Of a stretch of 64,000 bases of DNA, positions 17,341 through 26,673 are shown one piece after another. Made by a program: the position numbers and the translations under genes. The DNA is from Brevibacillus reuszeri (lineage in GTDB: Bacteria > Bacillota > Bacilli > Brevibacillales > Brevibacillaceae). Location: NCBI RefSeq assembly GCF_002897295.1, contig NZ_BEXF01000009.1, positions 124,001 through 188,000 of the forward strand. The letters are read 5' to 3'. The first letter of the stretch is position 1; each line of letters begins with the position of its first letter. The notes under the pieces were generated by a model. The model saw only the letters and a program-made list of their open reading frames with translations, ran no database searches and was not told the DNA's origin.

Positions 17341-18342
17341 ATGACGTATATAATTGATGGTCATTTTGACTTATTGTTGGATGTTGCCGTTAAAAGAGAG
17401 CAGGGCAGAAGAAAAGTGATCGAAACTGATTTTTTGCCCGAATTTGTGGCAGGCAAAGTGAATATTATTGTCGCCGCTATCTTTATAGATGACAAATTTT
17501 TACCGGAGATGGGTATGAGGAAGGCACTTCAGCAAATCAGTGCTCTGCATGCTGAAGCGAGTGAATCACCGGAAAAAATCATGGTTTGTAAGAACATGAA
17601 TGATATCCAAACAGCGAAAGAAACGGGTAGAGTAGGTTTTGTCCTTTCATTAGAAGGAGCAGAGCCCATATCAAACGATTTAAGTATGATTCGCCTTTTT
17701 TACGAACTGGGTGTTCGCTTTATGGGTCTGGTGTGGAGCAGACGTAATTTCGTTGGCGACGGCAGTCATTTTACTCCAAAGCGTGAGGGCAGAAAGGGTG
17801 GACTGACCGATTTTGGTGTACAAGTGGTCGAAGAGGCCGAAGCGTTGGGGATGATCATTGATGTGAGTCATTTAAACGACGAGGGCTTTTGGGATGTTAT
17901 GGAGTTTGCCAATAAGCCAATCATCGCCTCCCATTCCAATTGTCGATCAATCGTTAACTCTATGCGTAACCTCACGGATGAGCAGATAAAGGCAATCGCT
18001 TCCACAAATGGTGTAATCGGGATAAATGGCGTAAACATATTTGTTGCAGATACGGATAAGGACTCTGACTTAGACCACCTTATTGATCATGTGGATCATT
18101 TTGTTAAACTAGTTGGCGTGGAGCATATCGGGTTAGGTCTTGATATGATTGAGCCGTTTTTGAAGTACGACTCTCCAGAAAGTTTGGAAGATTTGCCACG
18201 CAAAGATTTTGACGTTGTAAAAGGACACTCGAAGATCCCTGATCTAATCCGTGTTCTCTCGAAAAGAGGGTATAAGGATGAAGCCATTGAGAGAATTTTG
18301 AGCAAAAATTTTTTGAGAGTCTACAAAGAAGTTTGGAAGTAG
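17341..18342 (+). CDS. Membrane-dipeptidase family M19 peptidase (renal dipeptidase type)
   Basis: 333 residues. Binuclear zinc motifs: DGHFDLLLDV (His/Asp), LSLEGAEPI (bridging Glu), IDVSHLNDEGF and IASHSNCRSI (His ligands), and a late Asp in GLGLDMIEPF. No signal peptide, so cytoplasmic. M19 enzymes hydrolyse dipeptides and tolerate a C-terminal D-residue or dehydro residue, and some are specific for L-D or D-containing dipeptides. Placed 20 bases after the M29 gene in the P2 operon. With the penicillin-binding-fold hydrolases this points to unusual peptides. Confidence 0.92.
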   Translation: MTYIIDGHFDLLLDVAVKREQGRRKVIETDFLPEFVAGKVNIIVAAIFIDDKFLPEMGMRKALQQISALHAEASESPEKIMVCKNMNDIQTAKETGRVGFVLSLEGAEPISNDLSMIRLFYELGVRFMGLVWSRRNFVGDGSHFTPKREGRKGGLTDFGVQVVEEAEALGMIIDVSHLNDEGFWDVMEFANKPIIASHSNCRSIVNSMRNLTDEQIKAIASTNGVIGINGVNIFVADTDKDSDLDHLIDHVDHFVKLVGVEHIGLGLDMIEPFLKYDSPESLEDLPRKDFDVVKGHSKIPDLIRVLSKRGYKDEAIERILSKNFLRVYKEVWK

Positions 18343-18392
18343 AAACGATCATCAAAATCAATTTTTGAAATGGAGAATAAAGGATGATGGAA

Positions 18393-19805
18393 ATGAGTAG
18401 CCACAATTGGACCCAATCTTTTGAAGAATACACGCAGAAGCTTTTGAATAAAAAAAAGACTCCAGGCGCGATCCTTGCTCTTGCGCAAGATGGAGAGCTT
18501 GTTTATCACCACTCATTTGGCTATAGCGATGTGGAGCACAAAACAGCGATCACTTTGGACACGGTTTTTGGGATCGGTTCCTGCACAAAATCATTTGCAT
18601 GTGCAGCGATCATGCACCTTCAAGATGCAGGTAAACTGTCTGTTCACGATCCAGTGGTAAAATACTTGCCCGAGTTTCGGACTCCAGATGCCGAGAAAAC
18701 GAAACAGATATCGATTCACCACTTCATGACACATACAACAGGATTGCCACCGCTGCCTGCTCTTAGTATTTCTTTAAAACGCAGCTTCGAAGCAGACCTC
18801 CATATGCGGGAGGTTGTTGAACAAATGAAAGAAGTGAATCCCATCGATACCTATGAGGAATTGATGGAATTTATCGCGTCCCAACCGTTCGATTTGCTGG
18901 GTGAGCCAGGAGATGAGTTCAGCTATTCGAACGATGCCTATGCTTTGCTTGGCGCCATTATTGAAAGAGTAAGCGGAAAGTCATTTGAAGCCTATTTGAA
19001 AGAAAGTATTTTAGAACCGTCAGGTATGACTGATAGCGTGTTTCATCTAGAAGAGTTACAGGGTAATACTGACATAGCCACTCTATACTCATGTAGAGGA
19101 ACTGGAGATGACAAGGAAGTGTTCGCCTCCCCAGCTCCATGGGATGCTCCACCGATGCGAGCGGCCGGTTTTTTAAAATCAACAGCGAGAGATCTGTTGA
19201 AGTATCTAGAGATTTTCCGTACCCAGGGTTTGGTCGGCCAAACTCGAATTCTTTCCGCCACAAGTAGTGAACAAATGCTGAAGCCTTTTGTTGAAATCTC
19301 GCAAGGCCATTTTTATGGATATGGATTCTTGGTGCGTACAGACTACCACGGTGCGACCTTGGTCGAGCATGGGGGAAACATAAAGGGAGTCAGCGCTCAA
19401 ATCTTTCTGATTCCAGAACAAGGTATTACGGGAGCCGTACTGTCCAATATAGTAGAAGCTCCGTTACCAAGCATTATGGAAGAGTGCTTAAATGGATACC
19501 AATCAAGACCGGTTCAAGCACGGGCGATCGTCTATCAGAAACAAGAGCTGTCGGCTGATCATGCCAACCAATATGTAGGTAACTTCGCCACATTAGAAGG
19601 GAATCGTATCACAATCAGTTACGAGGATGGAGCCTTACTGTTAAATGAAGACGATAACGCTCCTCTCTTCCTAAGGCATATAGGTGAAGACAGCTTTGTG
19701 TTTAAAAAAGAGGGTCAGGAAATTACCATTCGTTTCATCCGAAACAGGGAGGGACACGTTATAAGGGTCTTACGTGGCTTGAGACAGCTGACAAAAAGTG
19801 AATAG
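18393..19805 (+). CDS. Serine hydrolase of class C beta-lactamase/PBP fold (type A, copy 1)
   Basis: 470 residues from ATG 18393, seven bases after AAAGGATG. Catalytic motifs: SxxK as S63-C-T-K66 (IGSCTKSF), YxN as YSND, and the third box HGG in VEHGGNIKGVSA. A C-terminal lipocalin-like domain follows (EYVG-type YVGNFATLEG). No signal peptide, so the enzyme seems intracellular, unlike most PBPs. Relatives include D-aminopeptidases, esterases, D-stereospecific peptidases and MlrB. Nearly the same sequence and exactly the same length recur at 23231, so one is a recent duplicate. Last gene of the P2 operon. Confidence 0.9.
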   Translation: MSSHNWTQSFEEYTQKLLNKKKTPGAILALAQDGELVYHHSFGYSDVEHKTAITLDTVFGIGSCTKSFACAAIMHLQDAGKLSVHDPVVKYLPEFRTPDAEKTKQISIHHFMTHTTGLPPLPALSISLKRSFEADLHMREVVEQMKEVNPIDTYEELMEFIASQPFDLLGEPGDEFSYSNDAYALLGAIIERVSGKSFEAYLKESILEPSGMTDSVFHLEELQGNTDIATLYSCRGTGDDKEVFASPAPWDAPPMRAAGFLKSTARDLLKYLEIFRTQGLVGQTRILSATSSEQMLKPFVEISQGHFYGYGFLVRTDYHGATLVEHGGNIKGVSAQIFLIPEQGITGAVLSNIVEAPLPSIMEECLNGYQSRPVQARAIVYQKQELSADHANQYVGNFATLEGNRITISYEDGALLLNEDDNAPLFLRHIGEDSFVFKKEGQEITIRFIRNREGHVIRVLRGLRQLTKSE

Positions 19806-19894
19806 GTACGAAATATGTGCGTTCTCTACGTATTCTTACGAAGAGAACGTTTTTATTACGCGTCTTCCCGTAAATGGAATGATAGGAATCCAGG

Positions 19895-19929
19895 CAAAAA
19901 ATCTTGCGCATTTATTGCAAGATTTTTTG
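19895..19929. promoter_or_regulatory. Conserved dyad C: putative activator binding site (UAS)/terminator
   Basis: Perfect 13-bp inverted repeat CAAAAAATCTTGC / GCAAGATTTTTTG with 9-nt centre; TTGC-N9-GCAA at 19904-19920. Centre about 84 bp upstream of the GG of promoter P3. The arms are identical to dyad B. Confidence 0.65.
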
Positions 19930-19993
19930 TTGAATATTGATTGTCACCGCGAAAGAATGCTTGATACAAATGGCATCGTTCTTAAGAAATTGC

Positions 19994-20011
19994 TTGGCAC
20001 ATGATTTGCTT
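19994..20011 (+). promoter_or_regulatory. Sigma-54 promoter P3 (serine hydrolase B - lipoprotein - serine hydrolase A2 - dppBCDF)
   Basis: TTGGCACATGATTTGCTT, GG at 19996 and GC at 20008. The first 17 bases are the same as P2. Located 33 bases before the coding start of the serine hydrolase. Confidence 0.88.
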
Positions 20012-20043
20012 AGTATAGATGTAGTAAAAAAGGAGGCATGTCA

Positions 20044-21492
20044 ATGAAAAAAAAAGCTTGGGAAGCTACATTTGAAGATTTTGCTCAAAACATATTTACG
20101 AAAAGCCGCGCACCCGGCTTGATAGTAGGCTTGAATAAAGACGGAGAAAGCTTGTACAGAAAAAGCTTTGGCTATCGAGATGCAGAGCAAAAGCTGGAAT
20201 TATCGCCAGATACTATCATGGGTCTGGCATCAGTGACAAAATCCTTTACTTGTATGGCTATTATGCAGTTGCAAGAGGCGGGCAAGCTGTCCGTACATGA
20301 TCCTGTAATCACATACTTGCCAGAACTACGGACACCTGATCGCGCGAAAACAGAGAAGATGACCATCCATCATTTCATGACTCATTCAGCAGGGTTTCCG
20401 CCGCTGCCTGTTGATTCACTTGCTGTCAAGAGTTCTATGGCTGAGGTTTTATCCGATGAGAATCATCCGATTTACAGATTTCTGAACAAGGAAGATGTAA
20501 AACCGGTTGAGACGTTCACCGATTATTTGGACGCTTTCAACAAACAAGAGTATGAGCTGCTTGGAGCCCCTGGACAGTATTTCAGCTACTCGAATGACTC
20601 GTATTCATTGCTTGGTGGCATTATCCATCGGGTGAGTGGAAAACCATACGATGTTTATGTAAAGGATCACATCCTTGATCCGGCAGGTATGTCGAGCAGT
20701 ACATTTTACCCCAGTGACCTACCGAAATTTCCTGATGTCACAACGCTTTACCATTATAGGGAAAATAATGATGAGTTGGAGATATGTCCTGATCCAAATT
20801 GGGAAGACGGTCTGGTCGTAGCAGCTTCTGGCCTCTTAAATTCTACCCTGCGAGACATGCTGAACTACGCTGAGATTTTCCGTACAGGTGGACTGATTGG
20901 CAACGAGCGCATTCTTTCCGAAGAAAGTGTTAAGAAAATGATGCGACCACACATTCGTTGTAGCTATGACAGATATTACGGATATGGATTGATGATCAAG
21001 CCCGATTTCTTTGGTCAAACACTGGTAGAACATGGGGGCGCGATAAAGGGTGTAGCGGCGCAGCTTACCATTTTGCCAGAAAGCGGAGTCACGGCAGTAG
21101 GCTTTGCGAATTTGGTAGGCACACCTGTTGAGGAAGTAGTTACGGCAGCAATCAATTCGTATGCAGGACGCCCAGTTGATGCTTCCGCTGCTACGTACCG
21201 GGAGTATCACGTTCCTGTTGAAAAGTTAGGCAGGTATGTTGGACGGTTCATATCGGGCGAAGGTGCGGATTTAAGTGTAAGTCTGGAAGAAGGAGCTTTA
21301 CAGGTCGTGCAAAATGAATCCATCGCCACTACTGGAAACAAAGAAAAGTATCCGCTACAGCCAATCGGAGAGGACTATTTTTTGGTCAAGGCAAAGGGAA
21401 GAGAGTTTTCCATCGGTTTCATTACGGAAGAAAATGGGGAAGTGAAAGCCATTTCCTATGGCCTGCGGATCGTTCCCAAAGGCAATAAGTAG
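20044..21492 (+). CDS. Serine hydrolase of class C beta-lactamase/PBP fold (type B, copy 1)
   Basis: 482 residues; ATG 20044 lies 8 bases after AAGGAGG, whereas ATG 20038 is too close to it. Motifs: S63-V-T-K66 (LASVTKSF), YSND as the Tyr-box, EHGGAIKGVAA as the third box, C-terminal domain from about residue 385 (RYVGRFISGEGADLSV). No signal peptide or membrane anchor. Differs clearly from type A but is nearly identical to the protein at 36912. Immediate product of sigma-54 promoter P3. Likely activity: hydrolysis of an amide or ester in an imported peptide, perhaps next to a D-residue; unproven. Confidence 0.9.
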   Translation: MKKKAWEATFEDFAQNIFTKSRAPGLIVGLNKDGESLYRKSFGYRDAEQKLELSPDTIMGLASVTKSFTCMAIMQLQEAGKLSVHDPVITYLPELRTPDRAKTEKMTIHHFMTHSAGFPPLPVDSLAVKSSMAEVLSDENHPIYRFLNKEDVKPVETFTDYLDAFNKQEYELLGAPGQYFSYSNDSYSLLGGIIHRVSGKPYDVYVKDHILDPAGMSSSTFYPSDLPKFPDVTTLYHYRENNDELEICPDPNWEDGLVVAASGLLNSTLRDMLNYAEIFRTGGLIGNERILSEESVKKMMRPHIRCSYDRYYGYGLMIKPDFFGQTLVEHGGAIKGVAAQLTILPESGVTAVGFANLVGTPVEEVVTAAINSYAGRPVDASAATYREYHVPVEKLGRYVGRFISGEGADLSVSLEEGALQVVQNESIATTGNKEKYPLQPIGEDYFLVKAKGREFSIGFITEENGEVKAISYGLRIVPKGNK

Positions 21493-21522
21493 ACTTTTTA
21501 CTAGAAAAGGGGGGATCCATTT

Positions 21523-23163
21523 ATGTTTAAAAGCAATGAGTATAAATGGACACGTATCACGTATATCACGTTTGTTTATTTGGTACTCATCACACTGATT
21601 GGTTGTAGCTCTATTCCCACACCACCGACGAAAGAGACTGGAATGAGCAACCGCTCAGATCCGCAAAAGGGCGGGACACTTACAATAGCAGAGGCGGAGG
21701 AACCTGATACTTTGGACCCGCACAAAACATCCATGTCATCAGGCAATACGATTTCAGGCTACATGGGGGGCTCCCTTTTCACTTTTGATCCCGTCACAAA
21801 TGAATTAAAACCATATCTGGCGGAATCATACACTGCTTCTGAGGATGGGAAGACAATTACATTCACACTTCGTACTGGCATAAAGTTTCACGACGGCACA
21901 CCTTTGACAGCGACGGCATTCAAGGCAACCTATGAACGCGCATTGGCACCAGAAACGGCTTCGCCTGTAGCTGCACAAAGTTTACAAGGTATAAAATCCA
22001 TTTCCGCTCCTGATGATACAACCTTGATCTTTCATCTGGACAAGCCTGCAGCTCCACTTCTTGCGCTTTTGACGTTCGAAGGCTACACGCAGCCACTATC
22101 GATGGACGCTATCCAAAAGTATGGAAAAGAATATGGCAGAAATCCCGTTGGCATTGGTCCCTGGAAATTTGAAAGCTGGAAGACTGGCGAATCGATTACT
22201 TTAGTACGAAATGAAGAATTTAATTGGGCATTACCCCATGCGGAAAATAAGGGGGCTCCTTGGCCTGAAAAGCTTGTGATCAAATTCATTAAAGACAGCC
22301 AAATTTTGATGGCTGCATTGGATAGCGGCACAATCGACATCGCCACCCTGTCGGGGAAAGAGACAAAAAAATATAAGAACAATGAGAAGTTTGCCATCAT
22401 TGAGGGAACGTCGCCTAATATGGTTGAATTGCAAATGAACGTGGAAAACGAGTTTCTGAAAGATATCCATGTACGTAAAGCGATCAATCTGGCAATCAAC
22501 AAAGAAGCGATTATTCAGGCTGATTTACAGGGTGAAGGTTTGCCGGTTTATGGTGCGCTCCCTTCTATGATGTTTGGATATGATCCAGCAGTTGAACAAT
22601 ACGGGTATAAATACAATGTGGAAGAAGCGAAAAAGATGCTGGAGGCATCTGGATGGAAGGAAAATGCGCAGGGAATCAGAGAAAAAGGTGGAAAAACACT
22701 CAGCCTCACACTGATGACTTCTGCAGCAAGTTCCGGCAATCAGCTAATTCAAAGCATGTTAAAAGAGATAGGCATAAATGTAGAAATCAACATGGTCGAA
22801 GTTGCAGCTGCGTTGGATCAGGCATCCAAAGGGGGATTCGATTTAAATTTTTCTTCTTGGGGCGACGTTGACCCTGACATGCTGTATTTATTGATGCATT
22901 CCAGCCAAATAGGTGGGGGCCTCAATTACGGGCGAATTAACAATAAAGAGCTGGATGCCCTGTTAGAAAAGGGACGTACGACAATGAACGCGGAAGAAAG
23001 AAAGAAAATCTATGCAGACATTCAAAAGATAGCTGTTGAGCAAGCCTATGGAGTTCCGCTTTACACACCAAAAACCTTCAAGGTGGTAAACAAACGAGTT
23101 CAAGGGGCGAAGCCAAATCCAATGGCTAAGTTATCCGTTTACGATATGTGGATTAAACAATAA
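21523..23163 (+). CDS. Peptide ABC transporter substrate-binding lipoprotein, paralogue 2 of the sigma-54 cluster
   Basis: 546 residues, start ATG behind AAGGGGGG. Signal ends in lipobox TLIGC. SBP_bac_5 features: GGTLTIAEAEEPDTLDPHKT, FHDGTPLTATAFKATYERA, PVGIGPWKFESWKTGE, and DIHVRKAINLAINKEAIIQ. Paralogous to the 14533 product, roughly half identical by eye. Lies between two serine hydrolase genes and upstream of dppBCDF, for which it is the nearest binding protein. Confidence 0.92.
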   Translation: MFKSNEYKWTRITYITFVYLVLITLIGCSSIPTPPTKETGMSNRSDPQKGGTLTIAEAEEPDTLDPHKTSMSSGNTISGYMGGSLFTFDPVTNELKPYLAESYTASEDGKTITFTLRTGIKFHDGTPLTATAFKATYERALAPETASPVAAQSLQGIKSISAPDDTTLIFHLDKPAAPLLALLTFEGYTQPLSMDAIQKYGKEYGRNPVGIGPWKFESWKTGESITLVRNEEFNWALPHAENKGAPWPEKLVIKFIKDSQILMAALDSGTIDIATLSGKETKKYKNNEKFAIIEGTSPNMVELQMNVENEFLKDIHVRKAINLAINKEAIIQADLQGEGLPVYGALPSMMFGYDPAVEQYGYKYNVEEAKKMLEASGWKENAQGIREKGGKTLSLTLMTSAASSGNQLIQSMLKEIGINVEINMVEVAAALDQASKGGFDLNFSSWGDVDPDMLYLLMHSSQIGGGLNYGRINNKELDALLEKGRTTMNAEERKKIYADIQKIAVEQAYGVPLYTPKTFKVVNKRVQGAKPNPMAKLSVYDMWIKQ

Positions 23164-23230
23164 ATCACATAGGTCGTTACCCTGGTAGAGATCAATTATT
23201 CCCAAAATGAAAAGGAAAGGATGTATTGAA

Positions 23231-24643
23231 ATGAGCACACACAATTGGACAAAAGCTTTTGAAGAATACGCGCAGAAGCTTTTGGATGACACCAAGACTC
23301 CAGGCGCGATCCTTGCTCTTGCGCAAGATGGAGACCTTGTTTATCATCAATCATTTGGCTATAGCGATGTGGAGCACAAAACAGAGATCACATTGGACAC
23401 CGTTTTTGGGATCGCTTCCTGCACAAAATCATTTACCTGCGTAGCGATTATGCACTTACAAGAAGCAGGAAAACTGTCTGTTCACGATCCGGTGGTAAAG
23501 TATTTGCCACAGTTTCGGACTCCAGATGCCGAGAAAACGAAACAGATAACGATTCACCACTTCATGACACATACAGCAGGATTGCCGCCGCTGCCTGCTC
23601 AAGGTATTACTTTAAAGCGAAGTTACGAAGCAGACCCCCATATGCAGGAGGCTGTTGAAAAAATAAAAGATCTAAATCCCATCGACACTTATGAGGAATT
23701 GATGGATTTTATCGTGTCCCAGCATTTCGAGTTACTGGGTGAGCCGGGAACTGAGTTCAGTTATTCGAACGATGCCTATGCTTTGCTTGGCGCCATTATT
23801 GAAAGAGCAAGCGGAAAGTCGTTTGAAGCCTATTTGAAAGAAAGTATTTTGGACCCGGCAGGTATGACCGATACTGTATTTCATCTTGAGGAGTTACAGG
23901 GAAATACTGACATCGCCACTCTATACTCATCGAAAGGAGTAGGAAAAGACAAGGAAGTGTTCGCTTCTCCCGCCCCATGGGATTCCCCACCGATGCGGGC
24001 AGCCGGATATTTAAAATCAACAGTGAGAGATCTGTTGAAGTATCTCGAGATTTTCCGCACAAGGGGCTTGGTCGGGCATACGCGGATTCTTTCCGCCGCG
24101 AGTGTGGAACAAATGATGAAACCTTTTGTTGAAATCTCGCAAAGGGAATGTTACGGATATGGATTCGTGGTGCATACGGACTACCACGGTGCGACTTTGG
24201 TCGAGCATGGGGGAAATTTAAAGGGAGTTAGTGCTGAAATCTTTCTGATTCCAGAACAGGGGATTACGGGAGCAGCACTGTCAAATTTAGTGGAAGCGCC
24301 AATACCAACGATCATGAATGCGTCCTTAAACGGATATCAATCGAGACCGATTCAAGCACGTGCCATCGTCTATGAGGAGCAAGAACTGTCGCCTGATCGT
24401 GCCAACCAATATGTAGGTACATTTGCCAATTTAGAAGGGAGAAGCATCAAAGTCAGCTACGGTGATAGCGGCAAGCTGCAAATTGGATTCGGCAACACTT
24501 CTTTCTCCCTAAGCTATATCGGTGAAGATAGATTTGTATTTACAGAAGATGATCTTGAGATTGCCATTCGTTTTATCCGTAACAGCGAGGGGCACGTCAT
24601 TCGAGTCTTTAATAGCTCTAGACAGCTGACTAAAGTCAAATAA
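23231..24643 (+). CDS. Serine hydrolase of class C beta-lactamase/PBP fold (type A, copy 2)
   Basis: 470 residues from ATG 23231, same AAAGGATG spacing arrangement as copy 1 at 18393. Motifs SCTK (IASCTKSF), YSND and EHGGNLKGVSA conserved. Long nucleotide stretches match copy 1 exactly, for example around the CGAGAAAACGAAACAGATA segment; divergence is strongest in the last 80 residues (substrate-side or C-terminal domain). Paralogous duplication within one regulon suggests either dosage or diversified specificity. Followed by an inverted repeat and dppBCDF. Confidence 0.9.
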   Translation: MSTHNWTKAFEEYAQKLLDDTKTPGAILALAQDGDLVYHQSFGYSDVEHKTEITLDTVFGIASCTKSFTCVAIMHLQEAGKLSVHDPVVKYLPQFRTPDAEKTKQITIHHFMTHTAGLPPLPAQGITLKRSYEADPHMQEAVEKIKDLNPIDTYEELMDFIVSQHFELLGEPGTEFSYSNDAYALLGAIIERASGKSFEAYLKESILDPAGMTDTVFHLEELQGNTDIATLYSSKGVGKDKEVFASPAPWDSPPMRAAGYLKSTVRDLLKYLEIFRTRGLVGHTRILSAASVEQMMKPFVEISQRECYGYGFVVHTDYHGATLVEHGGNLKGVSAEIFLIPEQGITGAALSNLVEAPIPTIMNASLNGYQSRPIQARAIVYEEQELSPDRANQYVGTFANLEGRSIKVSYGDSGKLQIGFGNTSFSLSYIGEDRFVFTEDDLEIAIRFIRNSEGHVIRVFNSSRQLTKVK

Positions 24644-24659
24644 GTCAAAAAAGAGAAGG

Positions 24660-24709
24660 AATTCCGAAAGTGAATAAAAAGCTAAACAATCGAGAAAAAG
24701 TTCGGAATT
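24660..24709 (+). repeat. Inverted repeat between serine hydrolase A2 and dppB
   Basis: Arms AATTCCGAA (24660-24668) and TTCGGAATT (24701-24709) with a 32-nt loop and no T-run. Could stabilise the mRNA or weaken read-through into dppBCDF; not a standard terminator. Confidence 0.4.
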
Positions 24710-24777
24710 ATCGTACGGGTCCCAAGCTGCATCCGTTAGACATAACTACTATTTCATGATAGCTGGGTGAATGAATA

Positions 24778-25716
24778 ATGAAGCAGTATATACTCAATCG
24801 GTTTGTATCGGGAATCATCGTCTTGTTCGGACTCTCCATCTTCACCTTTGCGCTCATTCACATGATTCCAGGTGATCCAGCGCGCATTATGCTAGGGCAG
24901 AAAGCGACAGTCGAACAAGTAGAACTCTTAAGGGAACAGATGGGGCTGGATAAGCCCCTCGTTACCCAGTATATCGATTATGTCTCGGGGGTAGTCAAAG
25001 GTGATCTGGGCACATCACTCAAGACGGGCCGACCGGTTTTTGTCGAAATTACAGAACGCTTTCCAGCCACAGTCAAGCTCGCTTTGGTCGGAATTGGCAT
25101 CGCTATCATTTTAGGTGTAGCGACGGGTATTCTTGCAGCGAAGTTCAATAATACGATCATCGACTATACCATAACGTCGCTAGCAACGCTGGGGATGTCT
25201 CTCCCGAGCTTCTGGCTGGGGCTCATCATAATCATGGTGTTTGCCGTCAAGCTCAGTTGGTTCCCCATCGCTGGTGGGACGGGATTCATGGATATCGTAC
25301 TTCCTGCCATTACATTAGGTGTGCTGAGCTCCACGACTATCATCCGACTCACGCGCTCCGGCATGATCGATGTGCTTGCCAATGATTACATCCGCACCGC
25401 GAAAGCGAAAGGAATGCGCGAATCGATCATCCTGTTTCGCCACGCTTTTCGCAATGTGATGATTCCCGTGGTGACCGTCGTCGGTTTGCAAATCGCAGCG
25501 TTGCTCGGCGGTTCGGTCATCATCGAGCAGGTGTTTAGCTGGCCGGGGATCGGTACGCTGGCCATCAGTGCCATTTCCTCCCGCGATTTTCCCATGATTC
25601 AAGGCATTACCCTATTTATGGGCTTTGTCTATGTAACGGTCAACATTCTCGTCGACCTCCTCTACGGACTCATCGATCCGCGGGTTGACTATAGTGCGTT
25701 AAAGGAGGGGGCGTAA
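24778..25716 (+). CDS. dppB: Dipeptide/oligopeptide ABC transporter permease (DppB type)
   Basis: 312 residues, six membrane segments. Opening YILNRFVSGIIVLFGLSIFTF and the periplasmic QMGLDKPLVTQYIDYV block are typical of DppB; EAA loop YIRTAKAKGMRESIILFRHA and the end YGLIDPRVDYS are intact. First of four genes spaced or overlapped as one operon. Probably read from P3 through the serine hydrolase gene, since no good sigma-A promoter is seen in the 134-base gap. Confidence 0.92.
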   Translation: MKQYILNRFVSGIIVLFGLSIFTFALIHMIPGDPARIMLGQKATVEQVELLREQMGLDKPLVTQYIDYVSGVVKGDLGTSLKTGRPVFVEITERFPATVKLALVGIGIAIILGVATGILAAKFNNTIIDYTITSLATLGMSLPSFWLGLIIIMVFAVKLSWFPIAGGTGFMDIVLPAITLGVLSSTTIIRLTRSGMIDVLANDYIRTAKAKGMRESIILFRHAFRNVMIPVVTVVGLQIAALLGGSVIIEQVFSWPGIGTLAISAISSRDFPMIQGITLFMGFVYVTVNILVDLLYGLIDPRVDYSALKEGA

Positions 25717-25718
25717 GC

Positions 25719-26615
25719 ATGAGTGAAGCAAGCAAACCGGTTCAATCAAGCTCGGTGACGGCAGAATACAGCTTACCCAGATTTGAGCTGCTGGACAAAA
25801 TTCTCAAGAACAAAGGGGCCAAAAGTAGCCTGATGATGATCTTCATCATCGTCGTGATCGGCATCGTCGGCCCCTGGCTCGCTCCTCACGATCCGACCAA
25901 AACGTATTATGACGCCTTTTTGCAGGGGCCTTCGGCGGAGCATTGGCTCGGTACGGATGCCATTGGTCGAGACATATTTTCTCGTCTTTTGCACGGTACA
26001 CGGGTCACGTTGATAGTTGCTGTGATGGCCGTCAGCATTACTCTTGTACTTGGAACAGTCATCGGAGTCGTGAGTGCTTATGTAGGAGGCTTCGTCGATA
26101 ACCTGTTGATGAGAATCATGGACATTTTGCTCGCGATGCCGGGCATTATCTTGGCCTTGGCGATTGTAGCCGTGCTCGGTCCGAGTCAAACCAACGCGAT
26201 GATTGCCATCGGGATTTCTTCGATTCCCAGCTTTGCTCGCTTGATCAGAGGGGCTGCTTTGGTGGTCAAGTCCTCCGGATATGTGGAAGCGAGCCGCTCG
26301 ATCGGCACGCCAAACTGGTGGATCATTCTGTTTCAAATGATTCCTAACATTACCAACGTACTCATTGTTTACACGACCCTGTTCATCGGGGGAGCAATTC
26401 TTGATACGTCTGCACTGGGCTTTATCGGTTTGGGGGCACAGCCACCGACCCCGGAGTGGGGCACGATGCTCAGTGAAGGCAAGGATTACTTGTCCGATGC
26501 CTGGTGGCTGGCCACATTTCCCGGAATAGCAATTACGATTGTAGTCTTAGCCGTGAACATTTTAGGTGACGCCCTGCGCGATATCTTTGATCCTCGCACA
26601 CAAAAGAGAAAATAG
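25719..26615 (+). CDS. dppC: Dipeptide/oligopeptide ABC transporter permease (DppC type)
   Basis: 298 residues with the complete DppC layout: N-terminal cytoplasmic tail, first TM (SLMMIFIIVVIGIVGPWLAP), HWLGTDAIGRDIFSR, EAA loop VEASRSIGTPNWWIILFQMI and the end GDALRDIFDPR. Two bases separate it from dppB. It is a useful full-length reference for the truncated permease half at the window start. Confidence 0.93.
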   Translation: MSEASKPVQSSSVTAEYSLPRFELLDKILKNKGAKSSLMMIFIIVVIGIVGPWLAPHDPTKTYYDAFLQGPSAEHWLGTDAIGRDIFSRLLHGTRVTLIVAVMAVSITLVLGTVIGVVSAYVGGFVDNLLMRIMDILLAMPGIILALAIVAVLGPSQTNAMIAIGISSIPSFARLIRGAALVVKSSGYVEASRSIGTPNWWIILFQMIPNITNVLIVYTTLFIGGAILDTSALGFIGLGAQPPTPEWGTMLSEGKDYLSDAWWLATFPGIAITIVVLAVNILGDALRDIFDPRTQKRK

Positions 26616-26673
26616 CATGCTTTTCATCAAACCAACATCATTTACAAAGCGGATTGGAAAGGAGACCTCTGCG

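Noticed and set aside
19798-20004. Small open frame after serine hydrolase A1
   Set aside because: Covers the dyad and sigma-54 promoter and has no family features.
24716-24733. CGGGTCCCAAGCTGCAT before dppB as a sigma-54 promoter
   Set aside because: Spacing fits only from the first G and the -24 box is poor; read-through from P3 explains expression.
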